A DNA stretch of 63,660 nt from Dehalococcoidia bacterium (GTDB lineage: Bacteria; Chloroflexota; Dehalococcoidia; Tepidiformales; Tepidiformaceae), in assembly GCA_020853755.1 (NCBI GenBank), contig JADYYG010000010.1:1-63660 (forward strand), in the 5' to 3' direction. This document shows, in pieces, positions 17,179 through 26,500 of the stretch. The translations under genes were made by a program, and so were the position numbers. Position 1 is the first letter of the stretch. The number at the start of each line of letters is the position of its first letter. The notes beneath the pieces are model-generated. The model made no database searches and had not been told where the DNA came from. It worked only from the letters and a program-made list of their open reading frames with translations.

Positions 17179-17387
17179 TCGCCAAGTTCCGCGAGCAGTT
17201 CGGCCAGGGTGACTGTCTCTCCCCGCTCGAACTCCCGCCGCGCCGCAAGAACGGCCTCCACCTCTTCCGGGGTCAGTTCATCCGGGTCGAGCCGCATGTT
17301 GATGTAGTCGAGCATCTGCTCGGCTTCCTCGTCCGAAAGCCGCTCGATGAGCGAATGCAGTTCCTCTTTGAGCGTGGGGGAACTCAT
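17175..17387 (-). CDS. Antitoxin of the RelE-type pair
   Basis: 70 residues, acidic, mostly helical (SPTLKEELHSLIERLSDEEAEQMLDYI...LTPEEVEAVLAARREFERGE). This is the pattern of a small partner that wraps a RelE-type toxin and often binds its own promoter. ATG 17387 is preferred over an in-frame start 15 bases upstream, because a TACACT box lies exactly six bases before it and the upstream start would fall inside that box. The antitoxin comes first and the toxin overlaps it, the usual order. Confidence 0.8.
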   Translation of the reverse strand: MSSPTLKEELHSLIERLSDEEAEQMLDYINMRLDPDELTPEEVEAVLAARREFERGETVTLAELLAELGE

Positions 17388-17393
17388 GCGTCC

Positions 17394-17399
17394 AGTGTA
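17394..17399 (-). promoter_or_regulatory. -10 box (TACACT) of the toxin-antitoxin operon
   Basis: TACACT on the minus strand, six bases (GGACGC) before ATG 17387. The partly palindromic TGTACA inside it could also serve in autoregulation, which is inference only. Confidence 0.55.
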
Positions 17400-17419
17400 C
17401 ACGAGCCCGGATACCCTCC

Positions 17420-17566
17420 ATGGGAGAGAACCTCGACGCTCAGGAGGCTGGCGGGACGGAACCCACGCTGCGAACCATCAAGAACCTCGCCCGCGTCCTC
17501 GGCGCAGTCTGGATGATTGGCGCGGAGGGTGTCAGCGCTTCCGAACCAGCCGCACGCCCCGCCTGA
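17420..17566 (+). CDS. Small open frame, possible XRE-regulator remnant
   Basis: 48 residues on the plus strand between two minus-strand genes. TLRTIKNLARVLGAVWM resembles the last helix of Cro/CI-type HTH domains (usually TL-KLA-ALGV). Nothing else supports it as a gene: no clear ribosome site and no partner. It may be a decayed fragment of an HTH antitoxin, or chance. Confidence 0.2.
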   Translation: MGENLDAQEAGGTEPTLRTIKNLARVLGAVWMIGAEGVSASEPAARPA

Positions 17567-17570
17567 GGCT

Positions 17571-18914
17571 TTACCCCTCGATGCCGTTCCGGCGGATGAC
17601 GTCGCTGTACCAGCGGGCACTGTCCTTCGGGATGCGCTTCAGGCTTTCGAAGTCCGTGTAGACCATGCCGAAGCGCTTCGTGTAGCCGAACGCCCACTCG
17701 TAGTTGTCGTAGAGCGACCACTGGAAGTAGCCGCGCACATCACAGCCGTCCTGGATGGCGCCGTGCAGCCCGCGCAGGAACCCGCCGAGCAGTTCGACCC
17801 GCTGGGTGTCGTGGACCTGGCCGTCCGGGCCGGGTTCGGTGTTGTCGCAGACCCCGTTCTCGGTGATGTAGATCACCGGGTTCGCGGACTCCTTCGAAAC
17901 CCAGCGCACGAAGTCGCCGAGAGCGTGCGGCGCGGCTTCGTAGCCCATCGGCAACAGCGGCAGGCGCGGCGCGGCGAACGAAAACCCGACGCCCCGGCCG
18001 GGGCCGGCCTGGATGAGCGCGCGGGAGTAGAGGTTCAGCCCGAGGAAGTCTGTCGGCGTGGCGATGACTTCCATGTCGCCCGGTTCGATGGGGAAACTGG
18101 CGCGCCGGGAGTCGTGGTAGTCGACCACGCTCTGCGGGTAGCCCTTGCCGAAGATCGGGCCATGGAAGAGGCGGGTATCGAAGTCGCGGGCCAGTTCGAC
18201 CGCCTTCGCTGTCTCCGGGGTGTCGTCGGCGGGTTCGTAGCTGGTGTTGGCGTTGGTCATGCCGATTTCGCCGCCCTTGCCGCTGGCGCGGAAGGCCTGG
18301 ACGGCCCGCCCGTGCGCGAGGTGGGCATGGTGGACCGCGCGGGCGTACAGCCCGAGGTCGCGGAAGCCCGGCGCCATGCCCCCGCGGCGGTGGCCGATGT
18401 CGGTGAAGATGTACGGCTCGTTCAGGGTCACCCACTTCTTCACGCGGTCGCCGTACCGTTCGAAGAGGAGGTTCGCGTAGTCGGCGAACCAGCCGGCGAC
18501 GTCGCGATTCGTCCAACCGCCAAGGTCCTGGAGCGACTGGGGCAGGTCCCAGTGGTAGAGGGTGACGAGCGGCTCGATGTTCTTCGCGAGGAGGGCGTCA
18601 ATCAGGCGGTCGTAGAAGGCGAGGCCCTTCTCGTTGATGGCGCCCTTCCCAAATGGCATGACCCGCGACCACGAGACCGAGAAGCGGTAGGCCTGCAGGC
18701 CCAGGCTCGCCATGAGGTCGACGTCTTCGGCGTAGCGGTGGTAGTGGTCGCAGGCGACGTCGCCAGTCGAGCCGTCCTGGATGGTCCCCGGCTGGTGGGC
18801 GAAGGTGTCCCAGATCGAGAGGCCGCGGTCGTCTTCGCGGTATGCCCCTTCGATCTGATAGGCGGCGGTTGCAGCGCCCCAGGAGAAGCCAGCGGGAAAG
18901 GTGAGTGGTGCCAT
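17571..18914 (-). CDS. bglA: Glycoside hydrolase family 1 beta-glucosidase
   Basis: 447 residues, full GH1 length. It hydrolyses beta-linked glucosides or galactosides with retention. The N-terminal signature FSWGAATAAYQIEGAYREDD is at about 10-29. The acid/base Glu166 is in TLNEPYIF and the nucleophile Glu352 is in YITENGV. The C-terminal FQWSLYDNYEWAFGY-type motif is intact. It lacks a signal peptide, so it is cytoplasmic. ATG 18914 is chosen because the family starts near FPAGFSWG and a GATAAT box sits six bases upstream. Divergent from the MBL hydrolase gene. Confidence 0.92.
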   Translation of the reverse strand: MAPLTFPAGFSWGAATAAYQIEGAYREDDRGLSIWDTFAHQPGTIQDGSTGDVACDHYHRYAEDVDLMASLGLQAYRFSVSWSRVMPFGKGAINEKGLAFYDRLIDALLAKNIEPLVTLYHWDLPQSLQDLGGWTNRDVAGWFADYANLLFERYGDRVKKWVTLNEPYIFTDIGHRRGGMAPGFRDLGLYARAVHHAHLAHGRAVQAFRASGKGGEIGMTNANTSYEPADDTPETAKAVELARDFDTRLFHGPIFGKGYPQSVVDYHDSRRASFPIEPGDMEVIATPTDFLGLNLYSRALIQAGPGRGVGFSFAAPRLPLLPMGYEAAPHALGDFVRWVSKESANPVIYITENGVCDNTEPGPDGQVHDTQRVELLGGFLRGLHGAIQDGCDVRGYFQWSLYDNYEWAFGYTKRFGMVYTDFESLKRIPKDSARWYSDVIRRNGIEG

Positions 18915-18920
18915 CCGCGG

Positions 18921-18981
18921 ATTATCCACGAGCGCGCAGCGAACGGCATCAGGTGTGCCACGCCGCACCTCTGGGTAGGAT
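18921..18981. promoter_or_regulatory. Divergent promoter pair between beta-glucosidase and MBL genes
   Basis: On the minus strand GATAAT (complement at 18921-18926) precedes ATG 18914 by six bases. On the plus strand TAGGAT (18976-18981) precedes ATG 18988 by six bases. Both genes therefore look leaderless and share a 73-base intergenic region. Confidence 0.55.
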
Positions 18982-18987
18982 GGCCGC

Positions 18988-19833
18988 ATGAGCGACTCCA
19001 TCGACATCGGCGCGTTCCGGGTGTGGGCGTTGCCAGACGGCGCGGCTGACTTGCCCACCTGGGCGATGAACCCGGACCTCGATGGCGGCGACCCGGTAAC
19101 CTGGGCTGCCTACGCCGAACGCGCGCCCGGCGGCTTCCACGGACCGGACCACCTCTGGCGCATCCACAACACCTGCTTCCTGGTCGAATCCGCCGATGAC
19201 CGCGTGCTCGTGGACCTCGGAGTCGGTGTTGGCCCCTACCCGTGGTACCAGGGTTTGCGCGGGAGCCTGCTGGCGCGAATGGCCGAAGCCGGCTTCGACC
19301 CGGACACGGTGACACAGGTCTTCCTCACGCATGCGCACCCGGATCACGTTGGCTGGGCTGTGGACGAAGAGCGTGGCGCGCCGCGCTTCCCGAACGCCCG
19401 CTACCGCCTGCACCGCACCGACTGGCACTTCTTCAGCGGGCGCGGAACGGTGCCGAAGCACTTCACCCGCTTCGTCGAACCTCTCGCGCGCGCCGGCGTC
19501 CTCGACCTGCTCGACGGCGAAGCGGAGATCCTGCCGGGGATGACCGCTCTGGAGACACCGGGGCACACGGCCGGCCACATGAGCCTGCTGCTCCGCTCGC
19601 GCGGCGAGGGACTGGTGATTGCTGGCGACGTGCTGAACAGCCCGATGTACGTGACCGAACCGGAGCGCCCCTTCGGTTCCGACGCCGACCAGGCACAGGC
19701 GATCGCCACTCGTGTGCGTCTCGTCGAGCGCATCGCTGCCGAAGGCTGGCGGGTGGCCGCGCCGCACTTCCCGGCGCCGGGCTGGGGCGCTGTTGTTCTG
19801 GAAGAAGGCCGCCGGTGGTGGCGCGGCGGGTAG
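18988..19833 (+). CDS. Metallo-beta-lactamase-fold hydrolase
   Basis: 281 residues. The metal-binding motif THAHPDHVG, a later HTAGH (TPGHTAGHMSL), the Asp strand (LVIAGDVLNSP) and a terminal His (APHFPAPGWG) give the full MBL set. The fold hydrolyses esters, thioesters or lactones; here the sequence resembles the quorum-lactonase-like group, but the substrate cannot be named. The MBL protein at 50803-51621 shares the layout and the ending HxPAPG-G. No signal peptide. Start supported by the TAGGAT box 6 bases upstream. Confidence 0.85.
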   Translation: MSDSIDIGAFRVWALPDGAADLPTWAMNPDLDGGDPVTWAAYAERAPGGFHGPDHLWRIHNTCFLVESADDRVLVDLGVGVGPYPWYQGLRGSLLARMAEAGFDPDTVTQVFLTHAHPDHVGWAVDEERGAPRFPNARYRLHRTDWHFFSGRGTVPKHFTRFVEPLARAGVLDLLDGEAEILPGMTALETPGHTAGHMSLLLRSRGEGLVIAGDVLNSPMYVTEPERPFGSDADQAQAIATRVRLVERIAAEGWRVAAPHFPAPGWGAVVLEEGRRWWRGG

Positions 19834-19837
19834 CCTT

Positions 19838-20578
19838 CTACTCCTTCAGCGTTGGGATTGGGCCTCGTGCCACCGAGAGCTTCCCGGCCCCCGCGGCCAC
19901 GGTGTCGATCCATGATTCCGGGTTGCGCACGTTGAGGGAGCGAAGAAGCCGCTTGGTCCCGGCGACGCCTTCGGGCGAGACCTCGGCCAGTTCGGCGGCG
20001 AGCGCCCGGGCCGAGCTGAGCACCTCGGCGTCAGGAACGACCGCGTGGGCGATGCCGAGCTGGAGCAGTTCGGGGCCGGTGACGCGCCTCCCCAGCAACA
20101 TCAGGCGGCGGGCGACGGCGTCACCGTACCTCGCCAGCAGCCAGGCTACGTTCATCGGCGCCGGACGCCCCTGCCGCACTTCGCCCACCTGGAGGAAGGC
20201 CGTCTCGCCAACCACCAGGTAGTCGGCCGAGAGCGCGAGCGCCGAACCCGCGTTGATGGCGAACCCTTCGAGCGCGCAGACCACCGCCTTATCGCAGGCG
20301 AACAATCGCTCGTGGAGGCCGCGCCAGTGATCTCCGAAGCCCGCCACCCAGTCCGGTTTGGGCTCTGCGTTGAACTCCTTCAGGTCGAGCCCGGAGCAGA
20401 ACACGCCCTGTTCACCGCGAAGGAGGATGACATGCACGCCAGCGTCAGCAGAGGCTGCGTCGACGGCATCGGCGGCAGCCCGGGCGAGCGGGCCGGTGAC
20501 GGCGTTCTTCCGCGCCGGGCGGTTCAGGATGATCTCGGCGACCCCGCCGTTCAGTTCGTAGCGGATCTCATCGTTCAT
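19838..20578 (-). CDS. Enoyl-CoA hydratase/isomerase family protein
   Basis: 246 residues. Crotonase fold: ILNRPARKNAVTG near the N terminus, GVFCSGLDLKEF as the first oxyanion-hole segment, and ALEGFAINAGSALALSADY as the second. The two Glu residues typical of hydratases are not both obvious (GEVRQGRPAPMN), so it may be an isomerase, hydrolase or another crotonase member. It probably acts on acyl-CoA thioesters in the cytoplasm. The start is ATG 20578, with GGGAG upstream on the minus strand. It ends four bases from the convergent MBL gene. Confidence 0.85.
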   Translation of the reverse strand: MNDEIRYELNGGVAEIILNRPARKNAVTGPLARAAADAVDAASADAGVHVILLRGEQGVFCSGLDLKEFNAEPKPDWVAGFGDHWRGLHERLFACDKAVVCALEGFAINAGSALALSADYLVVGETAFLQVGEVRQGRPAPMNVAWLLARYGDAVARRLMLLGRRVTGPELLQLGIAHAVVPDAEVLSSARALAAELAEVSPEGVAGTKRLLRSLNVRNPESWIDTVAAGAGKLSVARGPIPTLKE

Positions 20579-20735
20579 CGTTCGTGCACTCCCGGCGGCG
20601 AAGCGTGGCACCTTCACCGGGCGAAGGCAACGCGCGCCTGCCCCTCCGGCCGCCTCCTCCGGTGCTACACTGCCTCGCCGGAGGGGTGCCGCCCTGGACC
20701 GCCAGCCAGCCTTCGTTGAGTGCGCCATCGACCGT

Positions 20736-21545
20736 GTGCGGGACGGCCGGCGGGAGACTGCGCCCGACGTCCTCACGGTCGAAGAGCCACTCGAAATCCG
20801 GGTCACTGCGGGCGCTGGCGGCGAGCGCGTCACCGTCCCACTGTGCGTCACGATGCACACCCCGGGCCACGATTTCGACCTGGCGGCGGGCTTCCTTTTC
20901 GGCGAAGGCATCGTCGCGAACCGGGAAGACATCGCTCGCATCGGCCTCGCTCCGGACGTCCTCGACGACGAGGAGCGCGCGAACACCGTGCAGGTAGACC
21001 TGCGCGACGGTCTCGCGTTCGACTTCGAACGGCTGCGGCGGAACTTCACCGCCACGAGCGCCTGCGGGGTCTGCGGGAAGGCTTCGCTCGACACGCTCGT
21101 TCACGAAGGGTGCCGCCCGCTGAAGAGCATGGCGCGAATCCACGGGGACGTGCTCGTTTCGCTGCCGTCGGCGATGACGGCGGCCCAGGGGGGCTTCGCC
21201 CACACTGGCGGCGTCCACGCCTGCGCGCTGTTCACGACGGACGGCCGGCTGCTGACCCTGCGCGAGGATGTCGGCCGCCACAACGCCCTGGACAAGCTGG
21301 TGGGAAGCCACCTGCTGGCCGGCGACCTCGCCGCGCTGGAGGCCTCGGCGGTGATGCTCAGCGGGCGGGCGAGCTACGAACTGCTGCAGAAGGCGCTGCG
21401 CGCCCGCATCCCGATCGTCGCCTCGGTTGGCGCGCCTTCGAGTCTTGCGGTAGAGATCGCGAGAACGTTCGACGTCACGCTCGCCGGGTTCGTGAAACCC
21501 TCGGGGTTCAACGTCTACGCGGGAGGAGGCAGGATTGATGGATAA
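20736..21545 (+). CDS. fdhD: Formate dehydrogenase accessory sulfurtransferase FdhD
   Basis: 269 residues. FdhD passes sulfur to the molybdenum cofactor of formate dehydrogenase. The conserved CGVCG motif (SACGVCGKASL, about 109-113) carries the sulfur-accepting cysteines. FTTDGRLLTLREDVGRHNALDKLVG and the C-terminal SVGAPSSLAVEIA are family hallmarks. GTG 20736 is the start. A TACACT box at 20666-20671 lies upstream. The stop overlaps the ATG of fdsG by eight bases, so it heads the fds operon. Confidence 0.92.
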   Translation: MRDGRRETAPDVLTVEEPLEIRVTAGAGGERVTVPLCVTMHTPGHDFDLAAGFLFGEGIVANREDIARIGLAPDVLDDEERANTVQVDLRDGLAFDFERLRRNFTATSACGVCGKASLDTLVHEGCRPLKSMARIHGDVLVSLPSAMTAAQGGFAHTGGVHACALFTTDGRLLTLREDVGRHNALDKLVGSHLLAGDLAALEASAVMLSGRASYELLQKALRARIPIVASVGAPSSLAVEIARTFDVTLAGFVKPSGFNVYAGGGRIDG

Positions 21546-22023
21546 GGCGACAGTCGGCTTCGCCCCCTGGGACGCCGCTGCGGCGGCAACCATGATCGCC
21601 GAGATGCAGGACCTGCCGGGCGCCTGCCTGCCGATCCTCCACCGCCTCCAGGGCGAGTTCGGCTACATCCACGACGAGGCCGTCCCGCTCATCGCCGGCG
21701 CACTTGCACTCTCCCTCGCCGAAGTGGTGGGCGTCATCGAGTTCTATTCGGACTTCCGGCGGACACCTCCGGCCGTTCACCAGGTGCAGGTCTGCCTCGC
21801 CGAATCCTGCCAGGCGGTGGGCAGCGCCGCGCTTGCCGAACGGCTAACGGAGGTCCTTGGGACGGAAATCGGGGGGCGCAGCGCCGATGGCCGCTTCGAC
21901 CTCCGGCCGGTGTACTGCCTGGGCAACTGCGCCTGCTCGCCCGCCCTCATGATCGACGGACTGCTCTACGGCCGCGTGACACCCGACCGGGCGCCGCAAC
22001 TGCTCGCCGAGGTCTGGCCGTGA
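21538..22023 (+). CDS. fdsG: NAD-dependent formate dehydrogenase gamma subunit (NuoE-like)
   Basis: 161 residues. Thioredoxin-like [2Fe-2S] protein related to NuoE. The four ligands are visible as VCLAESCQAVG and YCLGNCACSPA. The helical N-terminal part (MIAEMQDLPGACLPILHRLQGEFGYI) is typical. It links the flavin subunit to the catalytic one in the soluble formate dehydrogenase complex. ATG 21538 is preferred over TTG 21535. It overlaps fdhD by eight bases and fdsB by four (GTGA). Confidence 0.92.
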   Translation: MDKATVGFAPWDAAAAATMIAEMQDLPGACLPILHRLQGEFGYIHDEAVPLIAGALALSLAEVVGVIEFYSDFRRTPPAVHQVQVCLAESCQAVGSAALAERLTEVLGTEIGGRSADGRFDLRPVYCLGNCACSPALMIDGLLYGRVTPDRAPQLLAEVWP

Positions 22024-23573
22024 GCGCCTGGATCCCGGGCGATTCCGGCGCCTGCTCGGTTGGCGCAGATGACGTCGCGCGAGCCATCGCCGCCGAGGCG
22101 GAAGCGCGCGGACTGCCCGCGGACTTCCACCGCAATGGGTCGCGCGGCCTCTACTGGCTCGAGCCCATGGTTGAAGTCGACACCGCCGGCGGGCGCGTGG
22201 CCTACGGGCCGGTCACCCCGGCCGACGTGCCGGGTCTCTTCGACGCCGCGTTCCTCGAAGGCGGTGCGCACCCGCTGCGCCTCGGGCTGGTCGCGGACAT
22301 CCCCGAGTTCGCGCGCCAGGACCGAGTGACCTTCCGGCGCTCCGGGCTCATCGAACCGCTCTCGATCGACCAGTACCGGGCCGAAGGCGGGTTCGCCGGG
22401 CTCGAAGCGGCCCTCGCGATGACCCCGGCAGCCATCATCGAAGCGGTGACCGCCTCGGGGCTGCGCGGGCGCGGCGGCGCGGGTTTCCCCGCCGGCCTCA
22501 AGTGGCAGACCGTCCTCGACCAGCCGGCCGGCCCCAAGTACATCGTGTGCAACGCGGACGAGGGCGACAGCGGCACCTTCGCCGACCGCATGCTGATGGA
22601 GGGCGACCCGTTCTCCATCCTCGAAGGGATGACCATCGCCGGGCTGGCCACCGGGGCGGCCGAAGGCTACCTCTACATCCGCTCCGAGTACCCGGCAGCC
22701 GCCCTCGCGATGGCCGATGCAATCCAGTTGCTGCAGGATGCGGGCTACCTCGGCCGCTCGGTCATGGGCTCCGGCCGCGCCTTCGACGTCCAGGTGCGCA
22801 TCGGGGCTGGCGCCTACATCTGCGGCGAAGAGACCGCTCTCCTCGAGTCGCTCGAAGGGAAGAAAGGCGTCATCCGCCCGCGCCCGCCGTTGCCCGCGGT
22901 GCAGGGACTGTTCGGGCGGCCCACGGTGGTCAACAACACCCTCACGCTGGCGACCGTGCCCGCGATCCTCGCCGGGGGAGCGGACGCGTACGCAGCGCAC
23001 GGTGTTGGCCGCTCCCGCGGCACATCGGTGATGCAACTCGCCGGCAACGTGAAGCGCCCGGGCCTCTTCGAGGTCCCCTTCGGCGTCACGCTCGATGAAC
23101 TGGTGAACGGCTGCGGCGGCGGGACGGCCTCCGGAAGGCCGCTGCGGGCCGTCCAGGTTGGCGGGCCGCTCGGTGCATACTTCCCGGCCAGCATGCTCGA
23201 CACGCCCATTGACTACGAAGCGGTCAGCGAGCGCGGCGGCATGCTCGGCCACGGCGGCGTCGTCGTCTTCGATGACACGGTGGACATGGCCCGCCAGGCC
23301 CGCTTCGCGATGGAGTTCTGCGCCATCGAAAGCTGCGGCAAGTGCACACCCTGCCGCATCGGCTCCACCCGCGGAGTCGAGGTCATCGACCGCATCATCG
23401 CCAACGAAGAGCGGACCATGAACTTCGCGCTGCTTGATGACCTGCTGGAGGTCATGCGCGACGGCTCGCTCTGCGGGCTCGGGGGCCTCACGCCCCTGCC
23501 GGTTTCCAGCGCCCTCCGCCACTTCCCGGAGGACTTCGCCCGAACTGCCCGCCACGAGGGGGTCACACCATGA
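22020..23573 (+). CDS. fdsB: NAD-dependent formate dehydrogenase beta subunit (NuoF-like)
   Basis: 517 residues. The N-terminal about 110 residues form a thioredoxin-like extension. The FMN/NAD region follows: TASGLRGRGGAGFPAGLKW, then YIVCNADEGDSGTF and GAYICGEETALLESLEG. The [4Fe-4S] motif ESCGKCTPCRIG is near 440. This subunit reduces NAD+ with electrons from formate. GTG start overlapping fdsG, ATGA overlap with fdsA. Confidence 0.93.
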   Translation: MSAWIPGDSGACSVGADDVARAIAAEAEARGLPADFHRNGSRGLYWLEPMVEVDTAGGRVAYGPVTPADVPGLFDAAFLEGGAHPLRLGLVADIPEFARQDRVTFRRSGLIEPLSIDQYRAEGGFAGLEAALAMTPAAIIEAVTASGLRGRGGAGFPAGLKWQTVLDQPAGPKYIVCNADEGDSGTFADRMLMEGDPFSILEGMTIAGLATGAAEGYLYIRSEYPAAALAMADAIQLLQDAGYLGRSVMGSGRAFDVQVRIGAGAYICGEETALLESLEGKKGVIRPRPPLPAVQGLFGRPTVVNNTLTLATVPAILAGGADAYAAHGVGRSRGTSVMQLAGNVKRPGLFEVPFGVTLDELVNGCGGGTASGRPLRAVQVGGPLGAYFPASMLDTPIDYEAVSERGGMLGHGGVVVFDDTVDMARQARFAMEFCAIESCGKCTPCRIGSTRGVEVIDRIIANEERTMNFALLDDLLEVMRDGSLCGLGGLTPLPVSSALRHFPEDFARTARHEGVTP

Positions 23574-26404
23574 CACTGGTCCAGGAAATCGACTACGGGA
23601 CGCCAAAGAAGACGGCCGCCGAGAGCGTCACCCTCGAAATCAACGGCCGCCCGGTAACGGTGCCCGCGGGCACGTCGGTTATGCGCGCGGCGATGGAATC
23701 GGGCGTGACCGTGCCGCGCCTCTGCGCCACGGACAGCCTCGAACCGTTCGGGTCCTGCCGCCTCTGCCTGGTCGAAATCGAAGGCCGCAAGGGCACGCCG
23801 GCCTCGTGCACCACACCCGCCGAAGCCGGCATGAAGGTCACCACCCAGTCGCCGCGGCTGGCGAACCTGCGCCGGAACGTGATGGAGCTGTACATCTCGG
23901 ACCACCCGCTGGACTGCCTGACCTGCCCGGCGAACGGGAACTGCGAACTGCAGGACATGGCGGGCGCCGTCGGCCTGCGCGAAGTGCGCTACGGCTACGA
24001 GGGCGCGAACCACTTCCACGAAGCGTCCGACGAATCGAACCCGTACTTCACCTTCGACCCGACGAAGTGCATCGTCTGCTCCCGCTGCGTACGCGCCTGC
24101 GAGGAGACGCAGGGCACCTTCGCCCTGACCGTGAAGGGCCGCGGTTTCGCCTCGCGCATCGCCCCCGGCGACATGCTCTTCCTCGACTCGGAGTGCGTCT
24201 CCTGCGGCTCGTGCGTGCAGGCCTGCCCGACCGCTTCGCTGACCGAGAAGACGATCGTCGAGATGGGCCAGCCGACCGACAGCGTGGTCACGACCTGCGC
24301 CTACTGCGGCGTCGGCTGTTCGTTCAAGGCGGAGATGCAGGGCGGCGAGGTCATCCGGATGATGCCCTACAAGGACGGGCGAGCGAACCACGGGCACTCC
24401 TGCGTGAAGGGCCGCTTCGCCTGGGGATACACCACCCACAAGGACCGCATCCTCTCGCCGATGGTGCGCGAAAAGATCACCGACCCCTGGCGCGAAGTCT
24501 TGTGGGAGGAGGCGATCGCCTACGCGGCCGGCGAGTTCAAGCGCATCCAGGCGGCCTACGGCGCCGACTCCATTGGCGGCATCACGTCCTCGCGCTGCAC
24601 GAACGAGGAGACCTTCCTCGTCCAGAAGATGGTGCGCGCGGGCTTCGGCAACAACAACATCGATAACTGCGCGCGCGTCTGCCATTCGCCGACGGGCTAC
24701 GGGCTGAAGACCACCTTCGGAACCTCGGCCGGCACGCAGGACTTCGACTCGGTCGAGCAGGCGGACGTGATCGTCGTTATCGGCGCGAACCCAACCGACG
24801 CCCACCCGGTATTCGCCGCCCAGATGAAGCGCCGCCTCCGCGCGGGCGCGGGCCTCGTCGTGATCGACCCGCGGCGGATCGACCTCGTGCAACAACCGCA
24901 CGTCCAGGCGAAACACCACCTCGCGCTCAAGCCGGGCACGAATGTGGCCATCATCAACGCCCTCGCCCACGTCGTCGTGACCGAGGGGTTGGTCGACGAG
25001 GCATTCGTCGCAGCCCGCTGCGATGTGGCCACCTTCGAACGCTGGCGCAGCTTCGTGCGTGAGGAACGCAACTCACCGGAAGCGGTCGAAGCGCTCACCG
25101 GCGTGCCCGCCGCCGAGGTCCGCGCTGCGGCGAGGCTGTACGCCACGGCCGGCAACGCCGCCATCTACTACGGCCTCGGCGTCACCGAGCACAGCCAGGG
25201 TTCGACGATGGTGATGGGCATGGCCAACCTCGCGATGGCGACCGGCAACCTCGGCCGCCCCGGCGTGGGCGTCAATCCCCTGCGCGGCCAGAACAACGTG
25301 CAGGGTTCGTGCGACATGGGTTCGTTCCCGCACGAGTTCTCCGGCTACCGCCACGTCGCCGACGACAGCGTGCGCGCGATGTTCGAGGAGGTCTGGGGCG
25401 TCGCCCTCGGCGCGGAGCCGGGCCTGCGCATCCCCAACATGCTCGACGCCGCCGTCGACGGCACCTTCAAGGGCCTCTACATCCAGGGCGAAGACATCGT
25501 CCAGTCGGACCCGAACATGAAGCACGTCGCCGCCGGGCTCGCGGCGATGGAGTGCGTGGTCATCCAGGACCTCTTCCTCAACGAGACGGCGAGCTACGCG
25601 CACGTCTTCCTGCCCGGTTCCACCTTCCTCGAAAAGGACGGCACCTTCACGAACGCCGAACGGCGGATCAGCCGCGTGCGCAAGGCGGTCGCGCCGAAGG
25701 CCGGGTACGCAGACTGGGAGATCACGCAGCTGCTCTCGAACGCCATGGGCTTCGAGATGAACTACGCCCACCCATCCGAAATCATGGACGAAATCGCCCG
25801 GCTGACGCCGACGTTCGCCGGGGTGACGTACGAGAAGTTGGACGCCCTCGGCAGCGTGCAGTGGCCCTGCAACGACAAGGCCCCCGAAGGCACACCCGTC
25901 ATGCACGCCGACGGCTTCGTCCGCGGCAAGGGCCAGTTTATGATCACCGAGTTCGTCGCGACCGATGAGCGCGCGACCGACCGCTTCCCGCTGCTCCTCA
26001 CGACGGGCCGCATCCTCAGCCAGTACAACGTCGGTGCCCAGACGCGGCGGACCGCGAACCTCGCCTGGTTCGACGAAGACGTGCTCGAAATCCACCCGTG
26101 GGACGCCGAGAACCGCGGCATCCGCGACGGCGACCTGGTGGAACTGGCGAGCCGCGCCGGGGCCACCACGCTCCACGCGCAGGTTTCGGCGCGCATGCAG
26201 CCCGGCGTCGTCTACACCACGTTCCACTTCCCCGGGACGGCCGTGAACGTGGTGACCACCGAGTTCGCCGACTGGGCGACGGAGTGCCCCGAGTACAAGG
26301 TGACCGCTGTGCAGGTGCGCCGCACCACCCACGAAAGCGAGTGGCAGGCCGCTCAGGAGGAGTTCCGCGAGGAGACGCGCCGCCGCAAGCGCGAGAAGGT
26401 GTAG
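23570..26404 (+). CDS. fdsA: Formate dehydrogenase alpha subunit (molybdopterin, Cys type)
   Basis: 944 residues. It oxidises formate to CO2. Order: N-terminal [2Fe-2S] domain (about 15-95, CATDSLEPFGSCRLC), a His/Cys [4Fe-4S] motif (HPLDCLTCPANGNCELQ), two [4Fe-4S] clusters (CIVCSRCVRACEE and CVSCGSCVQACP), then the molybdopterin-bis-GMP domains. The metal ligand is Cys371 (NCARVCHSPTGYG), not selenocysteine. The C-terminal MGD domain (YNVGAQTRRTANL) is complete. The gene order fdhD-G-B-A lacks the fdsC and fdsD genes found in Cupriavidus-type operons. Confidence 0.94.
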   Translation: MTLVQEIDYGTPKKTAAESVTLEINGRPVTVPAGTSVMRAAMESGVTVPRLCATDSLEPFGSCRLCLVEIEGRKGTPASCTTPAEAGMKVTTQSPRLANLRRNVMELYISDHPLDCLTCPANGNCELQDMAGAVGLREVRYGYEGANHFHEASDESNPYFTFDPTKCIVCSRCVRACEETQGTFALTVKGRGFASRIAPGDMLFLDSECVSCGSCVQACPTASLTEKTIVEMGQPTDSVVTTCAYCGVGCSFKAEMQGGEVIRMMPYKDGRANHGHSCVKGRFAWGYTTHKDRILSPMVREKITDPWREVLWEEAIAYAAGEFKRIQAAYGADSIGGITSSRCTNEETFLVQKMVRAGFGNNNIDNCARVCHSPTGYGLKTTFGTSAGTQDFDSVEQADVIVVIGANPTDAHPVFAAQMKRRLRAGAGLVVIDPRRIDLVQQPHVQAKHHLALKPGTNVAIINALAHVVVTEGLVDEAFVAARCDVATFERWRSFVREERNSPEAVEALTGVPAAEVRAAARLYATAGNAAIYYGLGVTEHSQGSTMVMGMANLAMATGNLGRPGVGVNPLRGQNNVQGSCDMGSFPHEFSGYRHVADDSVRAMFEEVWGVALGAEPGLRIPNMLDAAVDGTFKGLYIQGEDIVQSDPNMKHVAAGLAAMECVVIQDLFLNETASYAHVFLPGSTFLEKDGTFTNAERRISRVRKAVAPKAGYADWEITQLLSNAMGFEMNYAHPSEIMDEIARLTPTFAGVTYEKLDALGSVQWPCNDKAPEGTPVMHADGFVRGKGQFMITEFVATDERATDRFPLLLTTGRILSQYNVGAQTRRTANLAWFDEDVLEIHPWDAENRGIRDGDLVELASRAGATTLHAQVSARMQPGVVYTTFHFPGTAVNVVTTEFADWATECPEYKVTAVQVRRTTHESEWQAAQEEFREETRRRKREKV

Positions 26405-26500
26405 GCGCTTCCGGCCGGCGGCGGCGTGCGCGCGCTGATAGCCCCTCTCGCGGCTTGGGCCTACCCTTAGAAGCCCAACCACCACACCTGCGAGGCTGCT